Part shown: positions 44,747 through 55,759 of the stretch, one piece after another
How the letters are laid out: the number at the start of each line of letters is the position of its first letter
Position numbering within the stretch: the first letter of the stretch is position 1
Assembly: GCA_047967505.1 (NCBI GenBank)
Contig: CM106538.1
Direction: 5' to 3' (one strand)
DNA from: Dipteris shenzhenensis
Lineage: Eukaryota; Polypodiophyta; Polypodiopsida; Gleicheniales
DNA length: 64,000 bases
Notes under the pieces: model-generated
The model's input: only the letters and a program-made list of their open reading frames with translations
What the model was told of the DNA's origin: nothing
Database searches by the model: none
Program-made: the position numbers and the translations under genes

Positions 44747-46600
44747 TGTTATATCAGGGTTCATGGACGAGAACCCTAACCCTAACCGTAAAGTGTGAAT
44801 TTACATAATCATCTTAACTTCATTTTCAATGTAATGTATAGATAGCTATCTTGTGATTAGAATATAATACTACTCTAGTTTCTCATTTGAAGTGCAAGCC
44901 ACTAGCTACACTGAGTAGAAAGGCTTACCTTCAAAGGAGTTGAAGAGAAAAAAGGAAGGAATGTAAGAGGAGAGATAGAAGGGGCTAACTTTGGAGATGA
45001 GAGAGAGAGAGAGGGGGGGGGGCTTGCAGAGGAAGAGAGGAAGAGGAAGATATTTACTTATGAAAGAACTCAAGAACCAATGGAAAACCTCAGGAAAATG
45101 AAAGTGCAAAATATTAGGCTCAAAGATTGGGTAAGTTGGGCAGTGATGGATTTGAGAGCTGGAGTAAAAACTCAACCTCCCAAGGTAGGCTTGTAGAGGA
45201 GAGGAGACAAAGAGGAAGATCTTTACTTATAAATGACCTGAAGAACAAATGGAAAACCTCAAGAAATGAAAGTACAAAATATTAAGCTCAAAGATTAGGT
45301 GAGTTGGCCAGTGATGGATTTGGGAGGTGGAGTAAAAACTCAACCTCCCATAGTGATCCATGAAACATTACTACATGTATAGGTGCTTTGAGTTCAAAAT
45401 AACTAAAAACAGAGATCTCCCTTTCATTCTAATAGACTCCTTGAATATAATGATTTTCCCTCTTTCAACATGCCATGTGGGATAATGCTATCAATTTTTC
45501 AAGAAGATGTGCCACCCAAAATTCCATCTACATGCCACCCCTCCCCCAATACCCCCTTATGCCTCTCCAAACCACCTCCTCGTAGTCCAAATGCATTGTT
45601 TATCCTTCTTCCTCTTGTTTCTTGAATGTTTTTCTTCCTTTCCTCTCCTCATTAAGAGGGAATCCTTGATCCCAAGCTCTTCTTGAAGCCTCCTCTATCT
45701 CCTTCTCTCAGAGTATATTTGATTTATTGTTCATGGTACTTCTCTTCTAATCACCCATGCTTTGCTTATGGCTCACTTTCATAGTTCTATTTGGTAAGTT
45801 CGCTCATTTGCTAGATCTTGGTTGCACAATCTTTTTGACTGGTCAATTCTACTAAATTTCCAAGAACTTGTTTTGAATTTTGCGAGGAGCTCAAATTGTA
45901 TCGTGCAAACTTGTTCAATGGGTCCTTGTACATTAGCACAATCTTTGATCTAAAATCATTACCATCCCCCTAAATATTGTATAGCCATCATGTTGAATGG
46001 GTTTTATTCTCAACATCTCCCCATCAATAGATATTTCCCCTTGCTACCTACTACACTTGCAGAGAAAGAAATAAAGAAAGAAAGTTTATTAAAGTCTTCA
46101 GAAGACTGATGGGTCTATGAGAATAAAGCAGAAAGGGTGGAGCTACTAAACGAGCATCATCACCCATGCTGAATGCTAAGTGTTAAGTAGTACATAGTCA
46201 TATCATCAGTAGTAACTTCATCATAGTCATCATCAACATCATCATCATCATACTCATACTTGGGTCAGTCACCATCAGGGCTAGCTAGCGCTGGTCCATG
46301 CAAGAGACCCCATAGAGGTATAGGTGTGTCAGGGGGATACTGATACATAGCTAGTGATGGAGCATCAGTGACTATCTATGGGAGCCACCTGTCTTGGTCT
46401 CCTAGCAATGACTTTGCTCTTGACTAGGGCTATAGTAACCCCTGTGGGTTGAGCCCCAAGCCTAAACAAGTATGGGAGGTCACTCAGTGTGATATGCATG
46501 TCCGTCTACTGCTGTCGAGTGCGGCGTGCCTCAGGCTCTGGGTCTCTATTGTGTCTGTTATCAATGACTGTAAGGCACATGCAGTTTGACTAGAAGAACT
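44245..46600. other. Intergenic with microsatellites and a 167 bp tandem duplication
   Basis: (GT)n and (GA)n tracts lie at about 44670-44760, followed by a short telomere-like 'ccctaaccctaacc'. Two tandem units of about 165 bp (about 45021-45185 and 45188-45350) share 'atggaaaacctca', 'aaaatatta', 'gtgatggattt' and 'ggagtaaaaactcaacctccc'. An ATC repeat lies near 46214-46250. No gene was recognised. Confidence 0.55.
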
Positions 46601-46619
46601 CTGTGATCCTCCTTGAGAG

Positions 46620-48140
46620 GGAACGGGTCCAATGTCTAAGGACTATCTCAGCATCTTGAGTAAGTGCTCCCTATAGCAGACCGCCTCATGAATGAAGGCG
46701 GCGAGGCATCCCTGGTCTAGGTATGAGAGAAGTCTGGATAATGGCCCAAGACCATCCCTAAAAAGGCAATGGTATCGACCATAGATCTCGTAGTACAAGG
46801 AGCATTTGAACGCGAAGTGCTCCTCTGACTGCACCTCCTGTCTATCACATAATGTGCATATGAGTCTCTTGCTGGGTATCCCCTTAGCTCGCCCACTCTC
46901 AATACGGGGGTCACTGTGATGAAACTCGAAACTGCTCGTAGAGATCCTCAGTGAGTGTGGCAGGTGGATTCGAGTGTACTTTGATGGGACAATCAAACCC
47001 TCCTTAGAGATGTGCAAACAATGGTCTCTGTAGAAACTAAGCTTCACTGGAAGCTTTCTTAGGTCCAACTAGGTCCTGAATGTGTGTAATTATAGTAGTT
47101 CTTCTCGAATGACCTGGTTGACCTGGTGGTATCCCAGTGGGATAGATGGAGCATCTAAGCTATACTGGAGGGAGGCATCCTGTGTATGTGAATCCCCAAT
47201 CTCTCAAACCACCTACGTGTTTGGGCATACCAACCTCTCTCATCCCCACCATCTGCAAGGACTATGGATGAAGATAGAGCCAGTCATGGCAACTTGGCTC
47301 GCTTTGATGTACTATGGACCCATACTGTGTGACACGGTGTAGATAGGTAATGGTGTGGAATGCTGCATCTAGCTACAATGGGGACACGCCAAACTCAGCC
47401 CGAATGATGTGCTATCACACTGATGGCTTGCTTCGGATCATCCGTAAGAGAAAGAGAATCTATAATTGCTCCACCCCAGCCCACTCTATGTCTGAGAGAT
47501 TCATCCCCCAACAAGGCTGCCATACATGCTTGTTGGTTGAACCAAGGAGTCAAAAAAAAGCGCCTTGGTCCAAGGATCCTAATAGTGTAAGTGGAAGCAC
47601 TATCTCTCCAGGCGAGCAAGTGAGGCATATCCCCAGCTCAAATGGGCCTACATCGTAGGTCTCATCATGAAAATTAGGCCAGAGAAGATGACACCCAGGT
47701 AGGTATATGAGGAGATGATCTCAACCTATGATCCATCAAATGCGAACTGCTCTCCATGCATGATGGCTCGAGATGTGTTGAAGATCATTACCTTGGTCTT
47801 GCCAAGGTTGACCTTAAGATCATGTGACTCACAAAAAACTTGTAGTGTATCCAAATGTCGTTGGAGGCCCTCAGCAGATGAGGACATCAGGACAACATCA
47901 TCCACATATAAGAGTATCTAAATCAGCATGCCAGTGAGAGAGCAACCAGCCCCTCCTAGTGATCCCATAAAGGTCTCGAGCTTGTCTATATAGAGGCCAA
48001 ACAAGGTTGGTGATAGTGGGCAACCCTGTTCGACCCCAATGGTGCTCATAATCTCATCTATCCATCCATCACTTATCCGAACTCTGCCTGGGACTCTCTC
48101 ATAGAGTGCCATAACAACCCATATGATCTCATTCTACCCC
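46620..48140 (-). pseudogene. LINE (non-LTR) reverse transcriptase fragment
   Basis: On the minus strand, 48112-47870 encodes GVEQGCPLSPTLFGLYIDKLE, then ILLYVDDVVLMS and LGKTKVMIF. These are late RT motifs of a plant LINE with YVDD in the usual YADD position. The downstream end (47068-46643) encodes a terminal zinc-binding pattern CTLC...EEHFAFKC. Frames are broken between the two. The 5' part of RT and the endonuclease are missing because the element is cut at the gypsy LTR starting at 48143. No poly(A) tail was found. Confidence 0.75.
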
Positions 48141-48142
48141 AA

Positions 48143-48580
48143 TGCCCCAAAGAGTGTGGGCTTCATTCCATTATGGGGTATTTATACAAGTTGGAGAGCT
48201 TCTCTCTCTGCATGTAGGAATTGTAAGACATTCTCTCTCTACATGTAGAACTTGCATATAGAAGTTGCATGTAGGAGTTGCAAGTTGCATGTAGAACTCG
48301 CATGTTGCATGTTGCATGTAGGAGTTGCATGTAGAACTCGCATGTAGAACAGGCATGTAGGAGTTGCATGTAGAAGTTGCAAGTAGAACATGCATGTAGT
48401 AATTGCATGTAGGACTTGCATGTAGGAGTGGCATGGAGAAGTCACATGTAGGAATCGCAAGTAGAACTTGCATGTTGAGGATTCCTAAGAGAGATTATTC
48501 CTAGCCTTATGCAAGCACAAGCAGAGCTTTGCTGCCACTCTACACACACATTCTGTACTACATAAGTCCATGTTGGCACA
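48143..48580 (-). repeat. Gypsy 3' LTR, truncated U3 part with tandem repeats
   Basis: Matches 61428-61803 from TGCCCCAAAG to TTGGCACA, but is 62 bp longer because it has more copies of the 12-15 bp 'gcatgtag(g/a)a(g/a)tt' repeat (48208-48478). The TATA box on the minus strand (TATAAATA) is at 48179-48186. The R-U5 part expected to the left of 48143 is missing and LINE sequence abuts instead. Confidence 0.85.
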
Positions 48581-48630
48581 AAGACAACATACTCCCGGAT
48601 CCATTTTATTACCTGTCCTCAGGTTATGGC

Positions 48631-51010
48631 TTATTGCGAGCACGTGGCTGGAGTGGTTAGATATGGGAAGTTCGATGTGAGATAGGCCCTGTCATCTTTC
48701 GACACTTCTTTTGGCTGGTGCAATGGGATCATCAGCTGCATGGGTGGGATGTCGGTTATGTCATGCCTTGCAAATAATAGTGATGGCCTTTGTAGCAATG
48801 GCAACAAACCAATAATAACCCTGAGGGGAGGACTACCCATGAGGCATACATATGCAATGAAAGCATCCATCCTGAGTGCTATAAACCTGGCATGTGTAGA
48901 TAGGCAGAAGATATTTTTATCATCTTCGGACAAGTCTTGGCAAATTATGCGCAGAGTTTTGGTCCCTATGGAACGTTCCCAATTGATTGTTGGATGAGCA
49001 GATATGATCCTGATTTGGAGTTGCTTCCATTGGATAAGCACGCGTGCGTTGAGGTGATCTTCCAATTGTAGAGCAGCCACAAGCTCTTGGTATACCACCA
49101 TTGTGCATTGTAGTGGGGCTTCATTGGTGTTGTCTTCCATTGCCTCATTGTTGTGCACTAGCAATTGGAGTTCAAGCTTGGAGATGATTATCTTTTGGGA
49201 GTGCATCTCATTTATTTTTTCTTTGTATTTCTGGTAGATGCCTCCTTAAACTTTCTCATTTGCAAGGTGATCTTTGCTTGTTGAGGAATGTCTTCAATGG
49301 TATTGGACCATTGGTCCAAGACTTGTGCTTGTAAAGTACTGGCCTCTTAAGTGGTAGCAAGTTGGTCCTTTAAGATTCTGCATTCCCTTGTAAGCTCGTC
49401 AATGCTGAAGGCACGTACTGCCAAAGATTGTTTCATGTCTTCAAACTTGTCTTTGCAATCCTAGAACTCTTCTTTGTGAATTAGAGTGAGTCGAGCTTGT
49501 GGCACTACCTCCATCTGCTGAGCATGTGCAGAGGTCAAGGAGTTATAGTAGGTCTGTAGGATTGCCGTTGCTTGTATTGCTACTGTCAACTATGTTTGAC
49601 TTTGGTGGAGGTTGGAGGTCACATCCCTTAGTGCCTTTTCTTGAGCTTGGAGAGCTTGGTTCATGTGCACTTCTTCTATCTCCTTCTCATCTATCTGTGC
49701 CTGAAGTGCCTCGACTTGTATGGCAATTGCCTGGAATTGGTCTTCAATTTCCGTTACAGTCTATCTGTCCAATTTTCTTGCATATTCTTCCTTGGCCAAG
49801 CTAGTGAATAGTTCTGACATTTGGATCATTTGGCTAGCTTGATGTTGGAGAATGGCAGACGGTGATGAGGATTGGTGATACTGCTGATACAAGTGGTGCC
49901 CATGTAGCCATCCTGATGATTCTGTAGTACTTATGGGAGGTTGTTCCAATGGTATTTCAGTCACTTGTGTACAATAGTCATACTGTTGATCTGGCACTAG
50001 ATCCCCTTGTGGCTCATCGACTGGCATGACGTCGATGGGCAGTTCTAGTGCTGATGTAGCCTCAGGCTCTGGTGCCGATCTTTCCTCAGGCTCTGGTGCT
50101 GTCAGGCTCTAGTTACTGTTGTTGTTGGAGATATATTGGTTGCAGTTGTGCACTGAGCTGTAGCATCTTGTGGGGAAATTCCTCAATTCCGACCTCCAGA
50201 ATAGGTATTTCTTCTAAGGCATCTGCACTTGCCAATGTGATAGTAGGAGAAGTTGGTGATGGCTCTCATACTGGTGAGAAGGGTATGTCCAACTCTTCAA
50301 TTGGTTTTGGTGACTGGGGCAGAGTCATTTCTCGTTCTTGTAGCTCTTTTTTTATGATTATAGCCAATAGCCAATAAGTGTGGAATTTTACATTTTTGGC
50401 GTGATGAACCATCTAGTTTTTTTGGAAAGAAGGTTACTAAGTGCTGGATCCAGTCTTGCTTTAGCTTCCTACTCAGCAAAACAAATGTGCGGAGTGGAAG
50501 GGATCAATTCTTGCCGCACTTAACCCCCAAGATTGTGGATAGGAATTGTGCTACTTCCTTGAGGTGAGGTTTAAGGATGGTGCGAAGTAATATGCCGTCC
50601 CTATGGAATAGTGTGCCCTTGACAAGGAGAGGCTGTACTTCGAGAAATTTTGCATTCCAGGCTGTGTAGAATATTTGGCACCTTGTGTTGGGAGTGAGAA
50701 AGCCCTTTGAATGACTGTACTATCGAGGATAATGCTGAGTGGGCTCTGATGTATAGTGATGGTACCGTACTTACCAACCTGTGCATTGTTGGAGTGGTAA
50801 GAATGGAGAAAGTCCCTGATGTATGTGGTCATTGTAGGATAGTCCTCCAAGGATTTTAGGCTCTCATGTAATCTACCTAGACCCCTTTGCTCTAAGTAAG
50901 ATGCTTCCTGGGAAAGAGCATAAGTCGATGTAGGTGGCCAAACAAGTTCCACTGATTGGGCCCCGTCAATGGTTGTGTAGGCCGGTGGTGACTGGGGTGG
51001 CATTTGTTCT
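48631..51010 (-). pseudogene. Extra ORF downstream of pol, coiled-coil protein, decayed
   Basis: Minus-strand pieces from 51010 leftwards read as one former protein of roughly 750-800 codons. An N-terminal part (50950-50551) has DYPTMTTYIRDFLHSY and TITIHQSPLSIILDSTV. A Gln/Pro/Ser-rich stretch follows (50027-49850). A long heptad-like coiled coil comes next (about 49800-49170; EIEDQFQAIAIQVEALQAQ, then QALQAQEKALRDV). A C-terminal domain (49206-48631) contains VYQELVAALQLEDHLNARV. No match to envelope or transposase is evident; the N-terminal part faintly resembles plant mobile-domain proteins, with low certainty. The position between pol and 3' LTR is where Athila/Tat elements carry an additional ORF. 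Confidence 0.6.
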
Positions 51011-52030
51011 TCTTGGCCATGCACTAAGCCATCCTGAGTGAAGTTCATGAAGGCATTGTAGGAGGACACTTCCAAGGGGAAGCCATAGCAAGAAAAGCCC
51101 TCCTCGCAGGCTACTGGTGGTGGCCAATACTATGGGCAGATGCCTATGAATATGTAAAAGGCTGTGATGTGTGCCAACGGACTACTAAACCACAACACAA
51201 AGACTTCAATCCCCTAACAACAGTTGTTGCACAAAAACCATTTGAAAAATGGGGGATTGACTATGTGGGTCCCATCCATCCCCCAGCAGTAAAAGAAGCA
51301 CATGCATGCAACAAGATTCTTATATGAAAATGTGATCACCCGATTCAGATGCCCCATTGAAATTGTGTTGGATAAATGCACACATTTTGTCAATGAGGTA
51401 ATCCAAGAACTCTTGTCTGGCTTTATGGTAATCCATTAAAAAAGCACACCCTACTACCCCTAAGGGAATGGACAGGCCGAATCCACCAACAAAATATTAT
51501 GCATTATCCTCACCAAGGTAGTAGAACCACAGCATTCTAATTAGGCAGAGAAACTAAATGCAGCCTTATGGGCATACAGAACCACACTCAAGGTCAGTAC
51601 AAGGAACACACCTTTTCAATTGGTGTACAGCCTTGAAGCTATGGTCCCATTAGAATTTGTAATACCAAGCCTACGTATAGCAGTATCGGAACACATGGGA
51701 GACCATAAATCCTTGAAAGAAAAACTCTATCAGTTGGAGAAGGATACAGAGACAAGACTAGTCACCTACCAGAAGAAAGGCATGGTTTGACAGAAATCTT
51801 AAAGCTAAAGACATCAAGGAAGGTGACTTGGTCTTGTTATACAATGCCAAAGTACGCAAGGGGAAATTGAAGTATCTAGGTCAAGGACCCTACCGAGTGA
51901 GAAAGATGAATCCCAATCAGAGTTGTGCTACTAGAAACAGTGGACGGAGTCCAATTCAACACAACAATAAATGGGAGCCGACTGAAGCGCTACTACTTCA
52001 ACATGCAAGCCATCCCCGAAAAAAATGAAG
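51010..52030 (+). pseudogene. Gypsy integrase fragment, inverted relative to the surrounding element
   Basis: Plus-strand translation gives LSEVHEGIVGGHFQGEA, YEYVKGCDVCQR (the HHCC zinc finger), then FEKWGIDYVGPI. It continues with ITRFRCPIEIVLDKCTHFVN, GNGQAESTNKIL (catalytic core residues), WAYRTTLKVSTRNTPFQLVY and a C-terminal INGSRLKRYYF. It has several stops. RT/RNase H of the flanking element runs on the other strand and stops at exactly the point where this integrase would begin. Confidence 0.85.
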
Positions 52031-52559
52031 ATTTGGGAAAACCAAGTCTTCCTTAGTTAGGATTAGATTATATCATAAGCACTCACTTGCATATGTACGT
52101 CTTCGCACATATAGGTAGCATCAATCGATTTTAACTTAGGGCTCAGAAGTGATGCCTGAGTTCTAGCTGCCTTATGATATCCCAGCAACAAAAAAAAGAG
52201 AGCATATAGTTAGTCCCTACCTAGCTACTAGGTCATGCACACTTATACGCTTTTACTTAGACACATAGATGATTGCAGGAATAATTGTGCCACACACTTT
52301 CATTCCACACTCTCAAAGAATGTATAAAAATAAGATCTCTCAAAACACACACAAAGGCCATACATGCATGCCAACTAATCTAATGATCAATGGTACACCA
52401 CATGCCACATGGATGCAGGTAAAAAAAAATGTTGCCACTAAAGAGGATGCGCAAAAAGAGCCCACCGCCTCCACCACGAGACCCCCTCCAGAGTTCACAG
52501 CCATCTACATCCTCTCAACCACGATGACCATAGGCATTTGTGGTCTAGAGTGATAGCTC

Positions 52560-54250
52560 CAAGGAGCACATCTTCTTTATACCTAGTCCCTGCCCATCTT
52601 GTACAGTTGTTCTGCAATGAGTTGATAGTGTGCAACCTTTAAAATTAGTCTTTTGGCATCTACTACTTTCATTTTAGGAGGTGGTCTTCTTGCCATTAAG
52701 TACCCAATGATATCTCTACACCAATCTGGAACAGCATCTATCTGAAATAGTGTGGCATTTGGCAAGTCGTCTTCTACTCTAGTGGCTTCTTCTCCCGACT
52801 TGACATGAGACATGTGATTGGCAATGTAATGTTGGGCACCCTTGCAAACCACTATTTTGAAGTTGAATTCTTGAAGCAAGAGGAGCCATCTGATTATTCT
52901 TCTGGTTGTACACGAACGGTTCACAAGATAAAGCAATGCTTGATGGTCGGTGTAGAAGACAAAATCATTTGCCAGTAGATAGTGCCAAAATTTCTTAACA
53001 CTTTACACTATTGCTAGGGCTTCTCTTTCTGTGGTGGTATAGTTGATCTCTGCATCATTGAGTTGTCGACTGGCAAAGTAGAATGGGTACTGTTTCTTAT
53101 GTTCACCAAGTTGACAAAGCACACTCCCAATTGCATACTTGGATCCATCAGTATGAACATGAAAATCAATATCCCAATTGGGAGATATGAGGATGGGTGC
53201 AATGATTAGGCGCCACTTTAAAAGCTTAAAGGCTTGGTCGCACTCTTCTATCGATAAGAATTCCACTAATAATTTGTAAAGTGGTCTAACTATCATGGCA
53301 TACCGCAATATAAATCTTATATAATAGCCAGCATGTCCCATAAAGACCTGTATACCTTTGGAATTTGTAGGAGGCAATTCCATGATGATTTTGATTTTGT
53401 CCATGTCAGTTTGCAATCCCATGTTGAGAAATGATGTGTCCCAAAACAACGCCGTGGGTGACCATCAACTGGCATTTTGTTGGATTCAGGGAGATGCCAT
53501 ACTCCCTTCAAGACATTTGAAGTGGCCTTTTTTGTTTGAATGGATGCACAAATCATCCAAGAACACTTGTAAAAACTTATTGAGAAATGACTTAAAAGCT
53601 GTGAACATGACTCACTGGAATGTGGCCGGGGCATTACAAAGGCTGAATGGCATGACTCTATATGCAAAAATACCCCATTTTGTTAGCAAATGTTATTTTT
53701 GATGATTGGTCTTTAGGAGCAATTTGCACTTGGTTATAGCCATTGAAGCCATCCAAGAAGCTATATATTTCGGACATTTTCCAACATTGTTTCTATTAAG
53801 GGTAGGGGATAGTGATCCCTAATTGTGGCGGCATTCACATTCTTTAAGTTTACGCATATTCTAAGCTTCTTGTTGCATTTAGGCACAATGATAATGGGTG
53901 AAACCCAATCAATGTGCTCTCTCATAGATGAATCCGGCATCTAGGAGTTTTTCTAGCTCATCATAAACCATGGTGCCATACTTAGGATTTGTGTGATAAG
54001 GTCCACATACCTTAGGGTGGGCACCTTTCCTTATAGATATCATGTGTACTGCCACATCTGGTGAAATTCCTTTCATCTCTTTGTATGATGATGCTAGGCA
54101 GTCACGATATTCCATTAGAAGTGCTTTGAGTTTGTTTTCATCTTCTTGTCGAAGTTGTTTCCCAATGAAAACCAGTTTTTCTTCCTCCCCTTCAAGGGCA
54201 AGGTTTATTGTGCACGTTTTTACTGGTCCCTCATAGATTAGGTTCTCCAA
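52560..54250 (-). pseudogene. Gypsy reverse transcriptase and RNase H
   Basis: From 54250 on the minus strand: EMKGISPDVAVHMI, YDELEKLLDAGFI, then WVSPIIIVPKCNKKLRI and NAATIRDHYPLP (RT core). Next comes FLDDLCIHS at about 53540-53560 (catalytic LDD), followed by FMGHAGYYIRFI. RNase H begins with FHVHTDGSKYAIGSVL and continues with FYFASRQLNDAEINYTTTE, REALAIV and VFYTDHQALLYL. The WVSPI.IVPK and NAAT..D.YPLP forms are those of Tat/Athila-type gypsy elements. Multiple stops and frameshifts occur. The last codons (QLYKMGRD, then RRCAP) end at the inversion junction. Confidence 0.85.
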
Positions 54251-55284
54251 TGCTATCGGTTTCTTGAACTTTAGATTCCCTTAGTGGTCTTGGCATTGCT
54301 ATTGGCGCACTGCCACATGTAATTCTTGAAGTATTCCGGCACTTCTCGAAGATCAGCTTCTAATGGTGTTGAACTAGCCTAACATGTGCCATGTGCACTG
54401 GGTGGCATAGTTGCATTTACCAATTTGTTAGGCTCTTCTTTGCTTTCTTTTTCTGAAGTCTCTTGATCGAGCTTCATCTGCACATGTGGCTTATATTTTC
54501 GAAACTTCTTATGTTGGGAACTGTGGGGTAACTTTTCCACTGGTAAGGTGTTTCCAAGTAAGGGTTCATTTGCTGTGCATACTCCTTCTAGTCCCTCAGG
54601 GAACCATTCAAGAGGCGGTGGTTCTGATTTTGAGGGAGCTAGCTTTGCAAGGTACAATTCAACGATCCTTGTTTGGACTCGTTTGAATTCATTGAAGTGT
54701 TCAACCTTAACTTTTCTGCGATTTCCTCCTTCAGCTTTCTTGTGGGATCTTCTGTTGTTATTCAACTTTGGAGGTTCAACTTTTGGGAGCTCGACTGCCA
54801 TTAGGGCATGCAAAATCGCTAGGTCATTCTCAAAGATTTGATCTTCGATTTCAGCATTCTCAGCCTCAGTTTCAATGTCCCAAGGAAAATCTGAGTCATC
54901 ATTGGTATGGGTACCTTCTTCAGGTTCATTATTCCACTCGAGGTCAGCCATAAAGAATGGCATCTCTAGATCGATTGAATCTTCATGTGTGAGTGAAGGA
55001 TCTACCTATAGCACCTTAGCATCTATCTGTGAGAAGATGGGGTCTAATGAATGGTAGTTGTCGATGGTTGCCAATGTTCGTGTCCAGTTATTGACATTGC
55101 TTTGTGAGTCACCTGCTATGGCATGCTATTGCAAGGGAGCTCATTTGCTTGAGATTTGTCGTGAAAGATGTGTCATCCAATGCTCTAGGCACAATTGCTT
55201 TTATAGCTCCTGTCCCCGCATTCATCCTGACTGCAGTGTCATATTTCTGGATTGTTAGTCTATCAGTTCCCTAGTCATGGAGGA

Positions 55285-55590
55285 CTAATGCTTCCCATAA
55301 CTAAGGACGTCCCAGTAAGATTTGATAGGATTTTTTGGGAAGATCCAAGATTGTGAATTGAAGGAAAAGCGGACTCCTGCGACCTTTGTGGACACACCAT
55401 TCACTATTTCCAAGGGTTTAGCGTGTGAATCATCGGCAAGGCGTATGTTGAAATTAGCCTTTTGCGTTGGTGGGAGACCCCATTCATCATAGAGATCCTT
55501 TGATAAGACATTTACACCTGCTCCACCATCCACTATGACTTGGAATTCATTATATGCCTTGTGGATAAAAGGCACAATAATGTTGTGCAT
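55285..55590 (-). pseudogene. Gypsy aspartic protease
   Basis: A frame with FQVIVDGGAGVNVLS (catalytic D-G-G-A-G, about 55533-55516) and the downstream NIRLADDSHAKPLEIVNGV, typical of the retropepsin fold in plant gypsy elements. It lies between gag and RT as expected. It processes the gag-pol polyprotein in functional relatives. Confidence 0.8.
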
Positions 55591-55759
55591 GTCATCTCTC
55601 TAACCCATCCGCACAGGGATATCTTTGATGTCGTTCATAGGTGGAGGGGGATTTGCGAGTTCAATCCATTCTTTAAAACTCTCCTAGAGATTGGGACAAT
55701 TCCATAGGAGGATTCCATTGGGAATTAACACAGGGCAACTCAAGATGCTAGAGAGTGCA

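Noticed and set aside
44769-44795. Telomere-like CCCTAACCCTAACC
   Set aside because: Only two to three units; too short to call an interstitial telomere and possible by chance.
48171-48473. Cys/Thr/His-rich repetitive peptides (LHATSTC type)
   Set aside because: They are translations of the 'gcatgtag' U3 tandem array in several frames, not a metallothionein-like gene.
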